From contig CAVTCZ010000009.1 of assembly GCA_963733395.1 (NCBI GenBank), positions 62,001 to 126,000 of the forward strand: a stretch of DNA of 64,000 nt. Direction: 5' to 3'. The position numbers were made by a program, and so were the translations under genes. The number at the start of each line of letters is the position of its first letter. The first letter of the stretch is position 1. The notes beneath the pieces were generated by a model that was not told the origin of the DNA, ran no database searches, and saw only the letters and a program-made list of their open reading frames with translations. Source of the DNA: JADKAV01 sp963733395. GTDB taxonomy: Bacteria; Actinomycetota; Actinomycetes; S36-B12; UBA10799. Shown here piece by piece: positions 35,584 to 45,241 of this stretch.

Positions 35584-36132
35584 ATGGCCCTGGAATCCAC
35601 AATGGTGCCCCTGGGCACGCCGCTACCCGACATCGCCCTCCCCGACGTCGACGGCCAGCACCTGCAACTGCGCGCCTACGCGACCGGAAGCCCGCTGCTG
35701 GTCGTGTTCGCGTGCAACCACTGCCCGTACGTCAGGTGGGTCGAGAAGCCGCTCGGCCACCTCGTCGAGCACGCCGAGGGGCTGCGGACCGTCGCGATCA
35801 ACCCCAACGACGCCGTCGCGTACCCCGAGGACGGACCGGATGGGATGCGTGAGCAGATCGTCCGGGCGCGGTGGACATTCCCGTACCTGGTGGACGCGAC
35901 GCAGGAGGCGGCCCGTCAGTTCGGTGCGGTGTGCACGCCGGACTTCTTCTTGTACGACGCGGCCGGTCGGCTCGCCTACCGCGGCGCCTTCGATGCGTCC
36001 ACGCCCAAGAACGGGCAGCCGCTCACAGGGGACATGCTCGCTGCCGCCATCGCGGACGTCGTCGCGGGCAGACCTGTCCCGGAACCGCACAAGCCGTCCA
36101 TGGGATGCGGGATCAAGTGGCGGCAGTCATGA
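35584..36132 (+). CDS. Thioredoxin-fold protein, AhpC/TSA-redoxin type
   Basis: This 182-residue protein has the redoxin fold: GTPLPDIALPDVDGQHLQL, the redox site FACNHCPYV (Cys44-Asn-His-Cys47) and FGAVCTPDFFLYDAAGRL near 120 with the cis-Pro region. Family members are thiol-disulfide or peroxide reductases of uncertain substrate, related to the YneN/ResA-like cytosolic group. No signal peptide is present. The next gene starts within its stop (ATGA), and it encodes a flavoprotein reductase, so the two may form an electron path from NADPH to thiols; that is inference. Confidence 0.8.
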   Translation: MALESTMVPLGTPLPDIALPDVDGQHLQLRAYATGSPLLVVFACNHCPYVRWVEKPLGHLVEHAEGLRTVAINPNDAVAYPEDGPDGMREQIVRARWTFPYLVDATQEAARQFGAVCTPDFFLYDAAGRLAYRGAFDASTPKNGQPLTGDMLAAAIADVVAGRPVPEPHKPSMGCGIKWRQS

Positions 36133-37109
36133 ACCAACGCACGGACATGCTCATCATCGGGGCCGGTCCGGTAGGCCTGTACGCGGCCTACTACGCCGGA
36201 TTCCGCGGTTTCAGCACAGTCGTGTGCGACACGCTGCCGGAGATAGGCGGCCAGATCTCGGCCATGTATCCCGAGAAGCTGATCTTCGACGTCGCAGGCT
36301 TCCCGGAGGTGCGCGGCCGCGACCTCGTCCACGGGCTGGCCGAGCAGGCAGGGGCGTTCAACCCGACGTACCTGCTCGGTGACCAGGCGATCGGGCTCGA
36401 GGAGTCAGACGAGGGCGTGACCGTGACCACCGCCTCCGGTGCGACGATCGACGCCAAGGTCCTGCTCATCACCGGTGGTATCGGTGCGTTCCGCCCGCGA
36501 CCACTGCCCGCCGCTGAGGCCTTCACCGGCGACGGCATCGTGTTCTTCGTCCCGAAACTCGACGTCCACGCGGGTCAGGACGTGGTGATCGTCGGCGGTG
36601 GCGATTCGGCGTTCGACTGGGCGCTGTCGCTGCACCCGATCGCCCGCAGCGTCACCCTCGTGCACCGCCGCGAGGCCTTCCGGGCACACGCCGGCACGGT
36701 GGATCGGGTGCGCGATCTCGGGGTGCGACTGGTCACCAGCAGTGAAGTGACACGCATCGAGGGCGACGGGCATGTCACCGGCGTGCAGGTGCAGCACAAG
36801 CAGACCGGTGAGGAGCAGCACTTGCCCGCCGACGCCGTCGTCGCCGCACTCGGCTTCATCGCGGCCATCGGGCCCCTGGCGCAGTGGGGTCTGGACATCG
36901 AGAAGCGGCACATCCTCGTGGACACGACCATGGCGACCAACCGGCCGCGAGTGTATGCCGCCGGAGACATCGCCACCTACCCCGGAAAGGTGCCGTTGAT
37001 CGCGATCGGCTTCGGGGAGGCGGCGCTGGCGGTGAACAACGCAGCACCGCTGATCGACCCCACGCACGGCGTATTCCCGGGTCACTCATCCGGGGAATCG
37101 GTGGGCTAG
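36129..37109 (+). CDS. Ferredoxin/flavodoxin-NADP+ reductase, thioredoxin-reductase-like (YumC type)
   Basis: The 326-residue FAD protein opens DMLIIGAGPVGLYAAYYA (FAD Rossmann motif), has GQISAMYPEKLIFDVAGFP near 55 and VVIVGGGDSAFDWAL (NADPH motif) near 156, and ends with NRPRVYAAGDIATYPGK and GFGEAALAVNNAA. Unlike thioredoxin reductase it has no CxxC between the two folds, which together with length marks the dimeric ferredoxin-NADP+ reductase group. It moves electrons between NADPH and ferredoxin or flavodoxin in the cytosol. It is co-translated with the redoxin gene upstream; beta-carbonic anhydrase follows after 16 bp. Confidence 0.88.
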   Translation: MNQRTDMLIIGAGPVGLYAAYYAGFRGFSTVVCDTLPEIGGQISAMYPEKLIFDVAGFPEVRGRDLVHGLAEQAGAFNPTYLLGDQAIGLEESDEGVTVTTASGATIDAKVLLITGGIGAFRPRPLPAAEAFTGDGIVFFVPKLDVHAGQDVVIVGGGDSAFDWALSLHPIARSVTLVHRREAFRAHAGTVDRVRDLGVRLVTSSEVTRIEGDGHVTGVQVQHKQTGEEQHLPADAVVAALGFIAAIGPLAQWGLDIEKRHILVDTTMATNRPRVYAAGDIATYPGKVPLIAIGFGEAALAVNNAAPLIDPTHGVFPGHSSGESVG

Positions 37110-37125
37110 ATACGCTCGAAATGTC

Positions 37126-37629
37126 ATGAATAATCCGACGTTCGACGATGTGCTCGCCGGCAACCGGCGCTACGCGCACTCGCACCACGAACCGGGCGCC
37201 ACGGGCCGAGCGGCCAAGCACCTCGCTCTGATCACCTGCATGGACTCCCGGATCGATCCGCTGGCCGTCTTGGGCATGCAGGCCGGCGACATGAAGATCC
37301 TGCGCAACGCCGGCGCCCGCGTGACCGACGACGTGCTCCGGACCTTGGTGCTGGCGACCTACCTGCTCGACGTGAATCGCGTCATCGTCATGCCGCACAC
37401 GGACTGCCGGATGGCCAAGAGCACCGAATCCGAGGTGCACCAGAGCATCCTCGACAGCACCGGTGTGGACACCCGCTCCCTGGAGTTCCGCACGATCGAC
37501 GACCCGCTGGCCACCCTGCGTGCGGATGTCCAGCGCATCCGCTCGTTCCCGTTCATCCCGGACCATGTGGCAGTGGCCGGTGCCATGTATGACGTGGCCA
37601 CCGGCGAGATGCACATCTACGACTTCTAA
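37126..37629 (+). CDS. Beta-class carbonic anhydrase
   Basis: This 167-residue zinc enzyme, which interconverts CO2 and bicarbonate, has the zinc ligands Cys38 in CMDSR (Asp40-Arg42 dyad) and His91/Cys94 in PHTDC. The sequence RNAGARVTDDVLRTLVLATYLL is the dimer-interface helix of the short beta-CA (Rv1284-like) group. The length is typical of that group. ATG 37126 has no clear ribosome site. It lies 16 bp after the reductase gene and probably shares its transcript; the 226-bp gap afterwards holds only a GC hairpin at its start. Confidence 0.93.
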   Translation: MNNPTFDDVLAGNRRYAHSHHEPGATGRAAKHLALITCMDSRIDPLAVLGMQAGDMKILRNAGARVTDDVLRTLVLATYLLDVNRVIVMPHTDCRMAKSTESEVHQSILDSTGVDTRSLEFRTIDDPLATLRADVQRIRSFPFIPDHVAVAGAMYDVATGEMHIYDF

Positions 37630-37644
37630 GGCGCGGGGAGCGCC
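37630..37644 (+). terminator. GC hairpin directly after carbonic anhydrase stop
   Basis: GGCGC (37630-37634) pairs with GCGCC (37640-37644) around GGGGA, starting one base after the TAA stop. There is no T-run. The remainder of the gap to 37855 shows no gene or repeat I can support. Confidence 0.45.
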
Positions 37645-37855
37645 CGACACGGGGTCGTGATGGACCGCCCGCTCAGTCGAGCGTGACGCCGGCCCTCGAA
37701 GAGCGTCGAGCACGGGTCGGTTCTCGACCTTCGGTTCGCACGGCGGTTCCTGCCGGTCCCGCTGGTGAGCGACGGCACGCGTGACTTCTCCAACCGACGC
37801 GACCACGTCAACCGGTCGTCGGCATGCCGCGGCTGGCCACCCAGGTGCCCAGACC

Positions 37856-39922
37856 TCAGACGTCCAGCATCTGCCGGTCGAGCTCTTCGGAGCCCTCGAC
37901 GATGAAGCCGCGGCGCGGGCCGACCTCGTTGCCCATGAGCAACCCGAACACGTCGTTGGCAGCCGACGCGTCGGAGACCGTCACCCGGCGCAGTTGCCGC
38001 TTCGTGGGATCCATCGTGGTCTCGCGCAGTTGCGAGGCGTCCATCTCGCCGAGGCCCTTGTACCGCTGGATCGGGTCCTTGACCCGCAGGCCCTTGCGCT
38101 CCAGATCGGCCACCAGCCGATTCATGTCGGCGTCGGAGTAGGTGTAACGGACCTCGTTCTTCGCACCGGGTTTGATGATCTCCAGGCGGTGCAGCGGCGG
38201 CACGGCGGCGAAGACCCGACCGGAGTCCAGCAACGGCGACATGTAGCGGTGGATCAAGGTCAGCAGCAGGCAACGGATGTGGGCGCCGTCGACGTCGGCG
38301 TCGGTCATCAGGATGATCTTGCCGTAACGCACCTGCGACAGATCGAAACTGCGACCGGTGCCACCCCCGATCACTTGCAGGATCGATGCGCACTCGGCGT
38401 TCTTGAGCATGTCGGCCATGGACGCCTTCTGCACGTTGAGGATCTTGCCCCGGATCGGCAGCAATGCCTGGAACTCCGAGTTGCGCGCCGACTTGGCCGT
38501 ACCCAGCGCACTGTCACCCTCCACGATGAACAACTCGGTGGAATCCGTGACATTGCTGCGGCAGTCAGCCAGTTTCGCCGGTAGCGCCGAAGACTCCAGG
38601 GCGTTCTTGCGCCGTTGCACGTCGCGGGTCTGTCGGGCCGCCAACCGCGCCCGCGCCGCATTGGCGACCTTGTCCAGCGCCGCCTTGGCGTTGGCCTTCT
38701 CCCCCCGCGGCGGTTTGCTGAACCATTCCGCAAGCCGCTTGGCCAACACCCTCGACACGATCCCGCTGACCTGCGGCGTGCCCAGCACCTCCTTGGTCTG
38801 ACCCTCGAACTGCGGCTCGGCCAGGCGCACCGTGACCACGGCGGTCAGACCCTCAGTGATGTCGTCCTTCGCGACGGCGTCCTCGCTGGCCCGCAACACC
38901 CGCGCGGCGCGCAACTGCTCGTTGACCGTCTTGGTCAGCGACCGCTCGAAGCCGCTGACATGGGTGCCGCCCTTCGGCGTGGCGATCACGTTGACGAAGG
39001 AGCGGATCACCGTCTCGTAGCCGGTGCCCCAGCGCATGGCGATCGATACCGTGCAGGTGCGCTCGACATCCTGGGTGCTCAGATGGCCCTTGCCGTCCAG
39101 GACCGGCACATGCTCGGTGAAGTGGCCCTCCCCCTCCAGGCGGATGATCCCGGTCACCGGTTCGTCGTCGGCCAGGTAGTCCACGTACTCGCCGATGCCG
39201 CCCTTGAACCGGAACGTCTCCTCCAAGTGGTCGAACTCGTGCCGGACGTCGCGCACGTGCAGGGACAGGTCCGGCACCAGGAACGCCGTCTGCCGGGCCC
39301 GGTCCCACAGGACGTTGCGGTCGAACGTGGTGTCCTTGGTGAAGATCTGCGGATCCGGCCAGAAGCGGATGCGGGTGCCCGTCCGGTTCTTCGGTACCGA
39401 CCCCCGCACATGCAGCCCGGTCTTGCGCGCGAACGGTGCGTCCGGGCCCTCGCCGTCGAAGATGCCCGGCACGCCGCGCCGGAAGGACATCCCGTACGTC
39501 TTGCCGGCCCGGTCCACCTCGACATCGAGTCGCGAGGACAGCGCATTCACCACGGAAGCGCCCACCCCGTGCAGACCACCGGTGGCGCCATAGGACCCGC
39601 CTCCGAACTTGCCGCCGGCATGCAGCTTGGTCATCACCAACTCGACGCCGGTCAGCCGCGACTTCTTCTGCACGTCCACCGGGATGCCGCGGCCGTTGTC
39701 CGTGACCTCCGCACTGCCGTCGGGCAGCAGCGTGACCGTCACCGCGGTGCAGAACCCGCCGAGCGCCTCATCGACGGCGTTGTCGATGATCTCCCACACA
39801 CAATGCATCAGGCCCCGGGAATCGGTGGAACCGATGTACATGCCGGGACGCTTGCGCACGGCATCCAGGCCTTCCAGGACCGTCAGCGCATCTGCGGAAT
39901 AGGCTGCGGTTTTGGTGGGCAC
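37856..39922 (-). CDS. parE: Type IIA topoisomerase subunit B (ParE-type)
   Basis: The 688-residue ATPase subunit pairs with ParC. It begins GTG 39922. The GHKL ATP site shows EIIDNAVDEALGGF, VTDNGRGIPVD and GATGGLHGVGASVVNALS. The TOPRIM part shows FIVEGDSALGTAKSARN and LMTDADVDGAHIRCLLLTL, and the end contains QRYKGLGEMDASQLRETTMDP. It lacks the long insert of Gram-negative GyrB. From its resemblance to the second GyrB-like protein near hrdB in Streptomyces I call it ParE; a second copy of gyrAB would have to be found elsewhere to confirm this. It is convergent with carbonic anhydrase and divergent from DUF7455. Confidence 0.9.
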   Translation of the reverse strand: MPTKTAAYSADALTVLEGLDAVRKRPGMYIGSTDSRGLMHCVWEIIDNAVDEALGGFCTAVTVTLLPDGSAEVTDNGRGIPVDVQKKSRLTGVELVMTKLHAGGKFGGGSYGATGGLHGVGASVVNALSSRLDVEVDRAGKTYGMSFRRGVPGIFDGEGPDAPFARKTGLHVRGSVPKNRTGTRIRFWPDPQIFTKDTTFDRNVLWDRARQTAFLVPDLSLHVRDVRHEFDHLEETFRFKGGIGEYVDYLADDEPVTGIIRLEGEGHFTEHVPVLDGKGHLSTQDVERTCTVSIAMRWGTGYETVIRSFVNVIATPKGGTHVSGFERSLTKTVNEQLRAARVLRASEDAVAKDDITEGLTAVVTVRLAEPQFEGQTKEVLGTPQVSGIVSRVLAKRLAEWFSKPPRGEKANAKAALDKVANAARARLAARQTRDVQRRKNALESSALPAKLADCRSNVTDSTELFIVEGDSALGTAKSARNSEFQALLPIRGKILNVQKASMADMLKNAECASILQVIGGGTGRSFDLSQVRYGKIILMTDADVDGAHIRCLLLTLIHRYMSPLLDSGRVFAAVPPLHRLEIIKPGAKNEVRYTYSDADMNRLVADLERKGLRVKDPIQRYKGLGEMDASQLRETTMDPTKRQLRRVTVSDASAANDVFGLLMGNEVGPRRGFIVEGSEELDRQMLDV

Positions 39923-40017
39923 TCACCCACCCTAGATGCCGGTTCGGACAATTCCGCGCACCCCGCCCCGCCTGTGGAGGGATTCGCTTCCGGCGAAACA
40001 CGTCTAATGTCCGGTGC

Positions 40018-40045
40018 GGGAATCCCCGATGCCTGTAACAGTGTT
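40018..40045 (+). promoter_or_regulatory. ECF-type (SigR/SigH-like) promoter candidate
   Basis: GGGAAT (40018-40023), a 19-bp spacer and GTT (40043-40045) match the GGGAAT-N18/19-GTT pattern used by SigR/SigH. It lies about 50 bp before GTG 40095, giving a short leader that contains the ribosome site AGGAGG. A similar arrangement precedes the primary sigma factor gene. Confidence 0.42.
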
Positions 40046-40094
40046 AAGTACGGTGTAGGGCAAGTTACGCAACCGCGCGAAGGAGGTGCTTCCA

Positions 40095-40298
40095 GTGGTA
40101 ACCACACTGTCCCCGAGCCCCTTGACGGCCAGCGACCGCTGTGACCGCTGCGGAGCACAGGCGTATGTACGCGTGACTCTCACTTCCGGTGGCGAGTTGC
40201 TGTTCTGCGGGCACCACGCCCGTAAGCACCTGCCCGCGCTGGAGTCCCTGGCCTCACACATCCAGGACGAGACCGAACGCATGGAGACCACCAGCTGA
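40095..40298 (+). CDS. DUF7455 family small zinc-binding-like protein
   Basis: The 67-residue protein starts at GTG 40095, 8 bp after AGGAGG. It has SDRCDRCGAQAYVRV and LLFCGHHARKHLPAL, so a CxxC plus CxHH metal site is likely, and an acidic helix at the end (SHIQDETERME). Proteins of this pattern are conserved next to the sigma factor or parE genes of many actinobacteria and are of unknown function. It is small enough to be a partner of RNA polymerase or a transcription factor, but this is speculation. Confidence 0.82.
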   Translation: MVTTLSPSPLTASDRCDRCGAQAYVRVTLTSGGELLFCGHHARKHLPALESLASHIQDETERMETTS

Positions 40299-40445
40299 GT
40301 CTGACTGCGCCGGCGCTGAGCGCCCTGGGAAGTTCGGCGCCCGGCTTGAGTTCGTGACGACGGTGCTCGCCCGCCGGGCCGGTTCGTGACAAAGCACCCG
40401 TGCACGCCCGCACTTCGTACAAGGCGCGGCCGCATCGGCGCAGCC

Positions 40446-41222
40446 TCAGTGCCCCTGGAAGTCGGGTGGTCGGCGCTCCTCGAAGGCGCGCACCCCCTCG
40501 GCAAGGTCCTTGCTGGTCCACGCCCGGGCCACCGACTCGTCGACCCGACGTGCCACCTCGGGCGGCAGATGCGCATCCGACAGTTCGGCAAGCGCGGCCT
40601 TGCTCGCGGCGATGGTGAGCGGGGCGTTGCGGATGATCTTGTCGGCCCACAGCCGGGCGGCCGGTTCGAGATCCTCTGCGCGCCCCACAGTCTGGGTGAT
40701 CGCGCCGAGTTCGAACGCGGTCTGCATCGTGATCGGCTCGGCGGTGAGGAACATCCGCGCGACCACCTGAGCGGGCAAGCAGGCCAGGAAGCGGGCCACC
40801 CCCGAGGGCGGATACCCGACTCCCAGCTTGGCAGGGGTGATGGCCATCCGCGTCTCCGCGGTCGCGATGATCAGGTCGCAACTGAGAACCAGTTCGCAGG
40901 CACCACCCCACACATCGCCCCCGACCTCGGCGATCGTCGCGATCGGCAGACGGCGGAAGTACTCCAGGAACCCTTCCAGCGGATTGGCCCACACGTGTTC
41001 GATGGCTTCCAGCGGGATCTCGCTGATGTCGTGGCCGCTGGACCAGATGCCCTTGACCGGTTCCGCCCGCAGGATCACCACCCGGATGCCGTCAAGCACC
41101 GCCTTGGTCAGAATCGCCCGGGCCTGCTCCAGCATCGGCGTGGTCAACCGGTTACGGCTGCCGGGATCGCAGAAGGTCATCCGCAGAACTGTGCCGTCGC
41201 TGGCGATGGTCCATTCGCTCAC
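40446..41222 (-). CDS. Methylmalonyl-CoA decarboxylase-like enoyl-CoA hydratase/isomerase family protein
   Basis: This 258-residue crotonase-fold protein starts at GTG 41222 after GGGAAGC. Two oxyanion-hole regions are seen: WSSGHDISEIP near residue 62 and VGGDVWGGACELVLSCDLIIA near 100. The HDI(H/S)E(L/I)P and GxVWGGA-type segments and the ending FEERRPPDFQGH closely resemble E. coli ScpB, methylmalonyl-CoA decarboxylase, which makes propionyl-CoA. Ordinary enoyl-CoA hydratases differ at these places. The reaction is inferred from family likeness. It is a lone gene, and no mutase or propionyl-CoA transferase is near. Confidence 0.78.
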   Translation of the reverse strand: MSEWTIASDGTVLRMTFCDPGSRNRLTTPMLEQARAILTKAVLDGIRVVILRAEPVKGIWSSGHDISEIPLEAIEHVWANPLEGFLEYFRRLPIATIAEVGGDVWGGACELVLSCDLIIATAETRMAITPAKLGVGYPPSGVARFLACLPAQVVARMFLTAEPITMQTAFELGAITQTVGRAEDLEPAARLWADKIIRNAPLTIAASKAALAELSDAHLPPEVARRVDESVARAWTSKDLAEGVRAFEERRPPDFQGH

Positions 41223-41309
41223 GCTTCCCGAGTCTAGGGCCGAGGGTCTTCCACCCACCCGGAGCATGCCCTGAGCCACAGGATCAAGGATTCACCCGTT
41301 CGTGCCGAA

Positions 41310-43034
41310 GTGGGAAACGTGGTGGTGCACAGGTCATCGAGAGGACGCCGATGGGTTTCGGCGCTCTTCGCCATGGTGGTGGCCGCCGGACTGTCCGTCC
41401 CCGCGAGTGCCACCCAACAGGAGCGCGGGCCCAAACCGGTGCTCCCGGAACGCCAAGCCGTGATGAACGATCCCGAGTTCCAGTGGCAACCCGTCCCGGG
41501 TGCGACCGCCTATCGGCTGGAAGTGTCCCTCGACCACACCTTCACCAACATCGCCCACACGGTCGACACCGCAGCCACCCGCTATGTCGACACCACGACC
41601 TGGCCGGCGGCCGGCTACTGGTGGCGGGTCAAGGTCATCGCCCCGTTCGACGGCCCCTACTCCAACGTCCGCAGTTTCACCCGGCGGTGGATCGGCCCCG
41701 ACGCCGGTGGTGGCGGTCAGGAGATCGCCCGTCCGGATAACGTCACTGTGGAGGACTTCGCACAGGATCCCGGGATTCAGGTACCTGGCAACGCACTCAA
41801 GATCAGCTGGGAACCGGTCGCCGGGGCGTCGTACTACGAGGTCCAATTCGACGGGGACGGCGACAAGGTCTGCACCACTCCGCACACCGTCTTCACGCCC
41901 TACCTCAGCGGCTCATTGGCATCCGACGACGCCGGAGACGGCTGCGATCCGGAACTCGGAAGCGGCACCCACTGGGTGCGGGTCAGGGCCGTCGACGAGA
42001 CCGTGACCGAGGACACGAAGATCTTCAGCCTGTGGTCCGACGAGGCGCGCAGCCTGGATGCGTCCGTGCCGGCGCCGGTGATCTTCTCGCTCGGCGCCAA
42101 CCTCACCGGTCCAGCTGATCCCCAGCCCGCCGTACTGACCAAACCCCGCAACGCCACCGTCTTCCTCGACGTGCCCACCTTCGAGTGGCAGCCGGTGTCA
42201 TGGGCCAGTGAGTACGAACTGGTCTTGGCGCTCGACCAGGACTTCACCAACGTCGTCGGCAAGTTCCGAACGACCAACACACGCCTGGTACCGCTGCAGC
42301 GACTGCCCGAGAACACGGCCGTCCGGTCGTACTACTGGTACGTGGTCCCGTGCATCGCGGACGGCAGTGCGGTGAAGTGCCTCAACGAGAACCGAGCCGT
42401 CAACCGCGAAGGCAAGTTCCGGTCGTTCAAGAAGCAATCGGTGCTGGTCCGGCTCTCCGGCACGAGCCGCAGGGGCACCCCCTGGGTCGAGTTCACCTGG
42501 GAGCCGTTCGCCACGACCATGTCGCGCTTCGCCCGCAGGACCGGCACCCAGGAAGCCTCGCTCGGCGGCATCAAGTGGTACGAGGTCCAGATCAAGAACA
42601 AGGGCACCCGCTGGGACACTGCCCGCACGATGATCACGGACCTGCCCGGACTGCTGCCCACTGACCTCGGTTTCGGCGGCAGGTTCGATTGGCGCGTGCG
42701 CCCGGTCGACGAAAGCGGCACCGGTCGGCCGTGGAGTGAATCGCTGTCGCTGCGCACCCCCCGGGCGGTCCCCGACAACCCTGTGGCACTCAAGGCGTTC
42801 CGGACCACCAAGCGCGTCACCCTGCTGTGGCGGGCACCGAAGGTCGCGTTCTTCCCCGTGACCGGCTACTCCGTCTACTACTCGAACTCCGGAACCCGGT
42901 GGAAGCCGCTGACCCAGGTCCCGCGCACCCGGGCGGCATTCAAGGTCGGCAAGAGCCAGCGCTACTGGTTCATGGTCACGGCCAACAACTACGCCGGGGA
43001 AGGCCCGCCGAGCCGGGTGTACGTGCCGAGATGA
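41310..43034 (+). CDS. Secreted fibronectin type III-like repeat protein
   Basis: The 574-residue protein has a basic start and signal peptide (RWVSALFAMVVAAGLSVPASA). Several beta-sandwich domains follow, each with FEWQPV or ISWEPV followed by A-x-x-YxLxV and ending YWWRVKVI or YYWYVVP, the pattern of fibronectin type III/Ig-like domains. About four such domains and a final one (RVTLLWRAPKVAFFPVTGYSVYY) can be seen. No catalytic domain or membrane anchor is present. The start is uncertain among GTG codons at 41310, 41319, 41322 and 41325; GGGA at 41312 favours the later ones. A related gene follows 17 bp downstream. Confidence 0.72.
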   Translation: MGNVVVHRSSRGRRWVSALFAMVVAAGLSVPASATQQERGPKPVLPERQAVMNDPEFQWQPVPGATAYRLEVSLDHTFTNIAHTVDTAATRYVDTTTWPAAGYWWRVKVIAPFDGPYSNVRSFTRRWIGPDAGGGGQEIARPDNVTVEDFAQDPGIQVPGNALKISWEPVAGASYYEVQFDGDGDKVCTTPHTVFTPYLSGSLASDDAGDGCDPELGSGTHWVRVRAVDETVTEDTKIFSLWSDEARSLDASVPAPVIFSLGANLTGPADPQPAVLTKPRNATVFLDVPTFEWQPVSWASEYELVLALDQDFTNVVGKFRTTNTRLVPLQRLPENTAVRSYYWYVVPCIADGSAVKCLNENRAVNREGKFRSFKKQSVLVRLSGTSRRGTPWVEFTWEPFATTMSRFARRTGTQEASLGGIKWYEVQIKNKGTRWDTARTMITDLPGLLPTDLGFGGRFDWRVRPVDESGTGRPWSESLSLRTPRAVPDNPVALKAFRTTKRVTLLWRAPKVAFFPVTGYSVYYSNSGTRWKPLTQVPRTRAAFKVGKSQRYWFMVTANNYAGEGPPSRVYVPR

Positions 43035-43050
43035 GAGGACGGGCCGAGTC

Positions 43051-45221
43051 ATGAAGCCACGCTGGACCGGGGCCACGCTGCTGGCGGCCGCGTTCGCCCT
43101 CGCCCTGTTGCCCATGACCGCGAACGCCACCCCGCTGCCGGCGCCGGCACCGCTGAGTCCGACCGCCGGAGCCACGGTTGACCAGCCGGTGTTCAGTTGG
43201 CAGCCCGTGGACGGCGCGGCGTCGTACGAGATCGAGGTGGCGCTCGACGACCAGTTCGTGACGGTGACCGATCCCGGGGACGAGGTGGCGCCAAGAGTCG
43301 TCAAGGGGACGACCTACGTGCCGACCTACAGCTACACCGCCAAGACCCACTACTGGCATGTCCGGGCCGTCTCCGCCGACGGCGCGAAGGGCACGTGGAG
43401 CGCGCCACGGGAGTTCACCCGCCGGTGGACCAACGATGACGAAGCGGCCGGTGTCGAACAGGTTTCCCCGGCATCCACGGGTGGAGAACGTGCGGTTGCT
43501 GGGAGGCGACGACACGCCGCCTCTGGACCAGGTGGGGCTCGAATGGGACCCCGTGCCGGGTGCCGCTTTCTACCAGGTGGAGTCGGCACGGTCGATGGTT
43601 CTGCGCAGATGCTCTGCACGACCCCGCACGCGGCCTTGATCCCGCCGTTCCGGGGTTCCTACGCTCCGCGGTCTCCGCTCGGTTCCTGCTCCCTGCTCAG
43701 CCCGTTGCGCGCGTGGGTCGACGGCAGCGCGTGGAGTGAGCCGACCCCGGGCACGCTTGCGATCGAAGGCAGCGGGGTTCGCACCGGCGACTTGCGTCTA
43801 CGTGCGCTTCCTGAACAAGGCAGGTTCACACGAGGTGCTGGCGCCCTCCCCTGCCGTCGTAACGTCCGACCAGTTCCGAACCGGAGGCTTTCACCGTCTC
43901 GGGGATTCCGGTCCCAGCCGACCCCGATTCGAAGGTGCAGTACTTCGTGGTCACACTGCCGGTGGAAGCCCACCAGTCCTACTACGCGCGGGTGCGCGCC
44001 GTCGACGCGAACTCCGCCGACTATCCGGGAGCCGGCGTCTTCAGCATGTGGTCCGACGAACGTCGGGAGCCGGGCGAGTCGCTGCCCCCCGATGTGACCT
44101 TCACCCCCAATGAACCACGCTCCGGCACGGGCTCGCTGATCGCTGCCGGTGACTCCCGATGCACTCAACATCGCCGGCACAGACACTCCGGTGCTTAGTT
44201 GGGAACCGGTGACAGACGCTGTCGCCTACCGAGTGACCGTCGCCTTGGACCGCGACTTCACGAACCGCGTTGGCCACTACACGAGTCGCGGCACGGTGTT
44301 CGTGCCACCGGAGGTCTACGACGACCTGGGCGCCTCCCGGACCTACTACTGGTTCGCCACTCCGTGCACGTACGCGGACGTGTCACAGGCCGAGGTCTCC
44401 TGTGGGGTCCGGGATGCGACTGGCCATCAACAACCCCGCCTACGTCGGGCGGTTCTCGAAGCAGAGCGCTCCGGTCACCGGGTTGACCGCAACGACCCGG
44501 GACGGCCAGACCAATGCCCTCGTCTCGTGGGGCGACGCCCTCACCGCGGCGCAGACGGTCGACCCGACCTTCACCCCCGGTGGCGTGGAGCAGCTACGAG
44601 GTGCAGTTCACCGCAGGCGACTGGGCGGATGCCGTATCGGTCTCACCGACAACCTCGCCTACAGCACGGCCGCCGCCGAGCCCCTCGACTCCGGCACCTA
44701 CCGCTGGCGGGTGCGGCCGCTCGACGGCCAGGGCGTGCCATTGGCATGGGCGTACGGACCGGAGTTCACGATCGTCAAGCCGGACGGCCCGAAACCCAAG
44801 CCCGTCGCAGTCCTCGACCTCACCGAACCCGGGCACCTCACCGAACCCGGGCACCTCGCCCACGCTGCCCGGCGTCGGGGGTGAACCGACGGGCCCGCCG
44901 CCGGTGTACCAGCCACCGGCGCCCGCAGACGGAACCGCCGCCGCCCTGCCGCCTGAGAAGCCGGGCACCCCGGTGGCGAAGCGCGTGTCCAAACGGAAGG
45001 TGCGAGTGCACTGGCGGGCGTCGGAGGAACTCGGCGAACCGGTCACGGAGTACCTCGTCTACCGGTCCACCGATGGCAGTAGGTTCGCGATCGCCAAACG
45101 CACGACCCAGCGCGCTACGAAGGTCAAAGCCGCGCGTGGGAAGCCGTACTGGTTCTACGTGGTGGCCGATTCCGATGCCGGCCGCAGTGAACCCAGCGCC
45201 AGAGTGCGGTTCTCCAAGTAG
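43051..45221 (+). pseudogene. Second fibronectin type III-like secreted protein, broken by about nine frameshifts
   Basis: The start ATG 43051 is followed by a signal peptide (LLAAAFALALLPMTANA) and a first domain like that of the upstream gene (FSWQPVDGAASYEIEV, YWHVRAVSADG). After about 43460 the coding signal hops between all three frames: RVENVRLLGGDD, MLCTTPHAALIPPF, FLNKAGSHEVLAPS, QYFVVTLPVEAHQS, TDTPVLSWEPVTD, AINNPAYVGRFSK, SSYEVQFTAGDW, TYRWRVRPLDGQG, and the last domain VRVHWRASEELGEPVTEY ending at 45221. Seven shifts look like single-base insertions and two like deletions. A direct repeat of 18 bp (44818-44853) encodes PGTSPN units. The gene is either decayed or badly sequenced; its paralog upstream is intact. 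Confidence 0.75.
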
Positions 45222-45241
45222 CCGCCCCGGTCCCGATTCCG

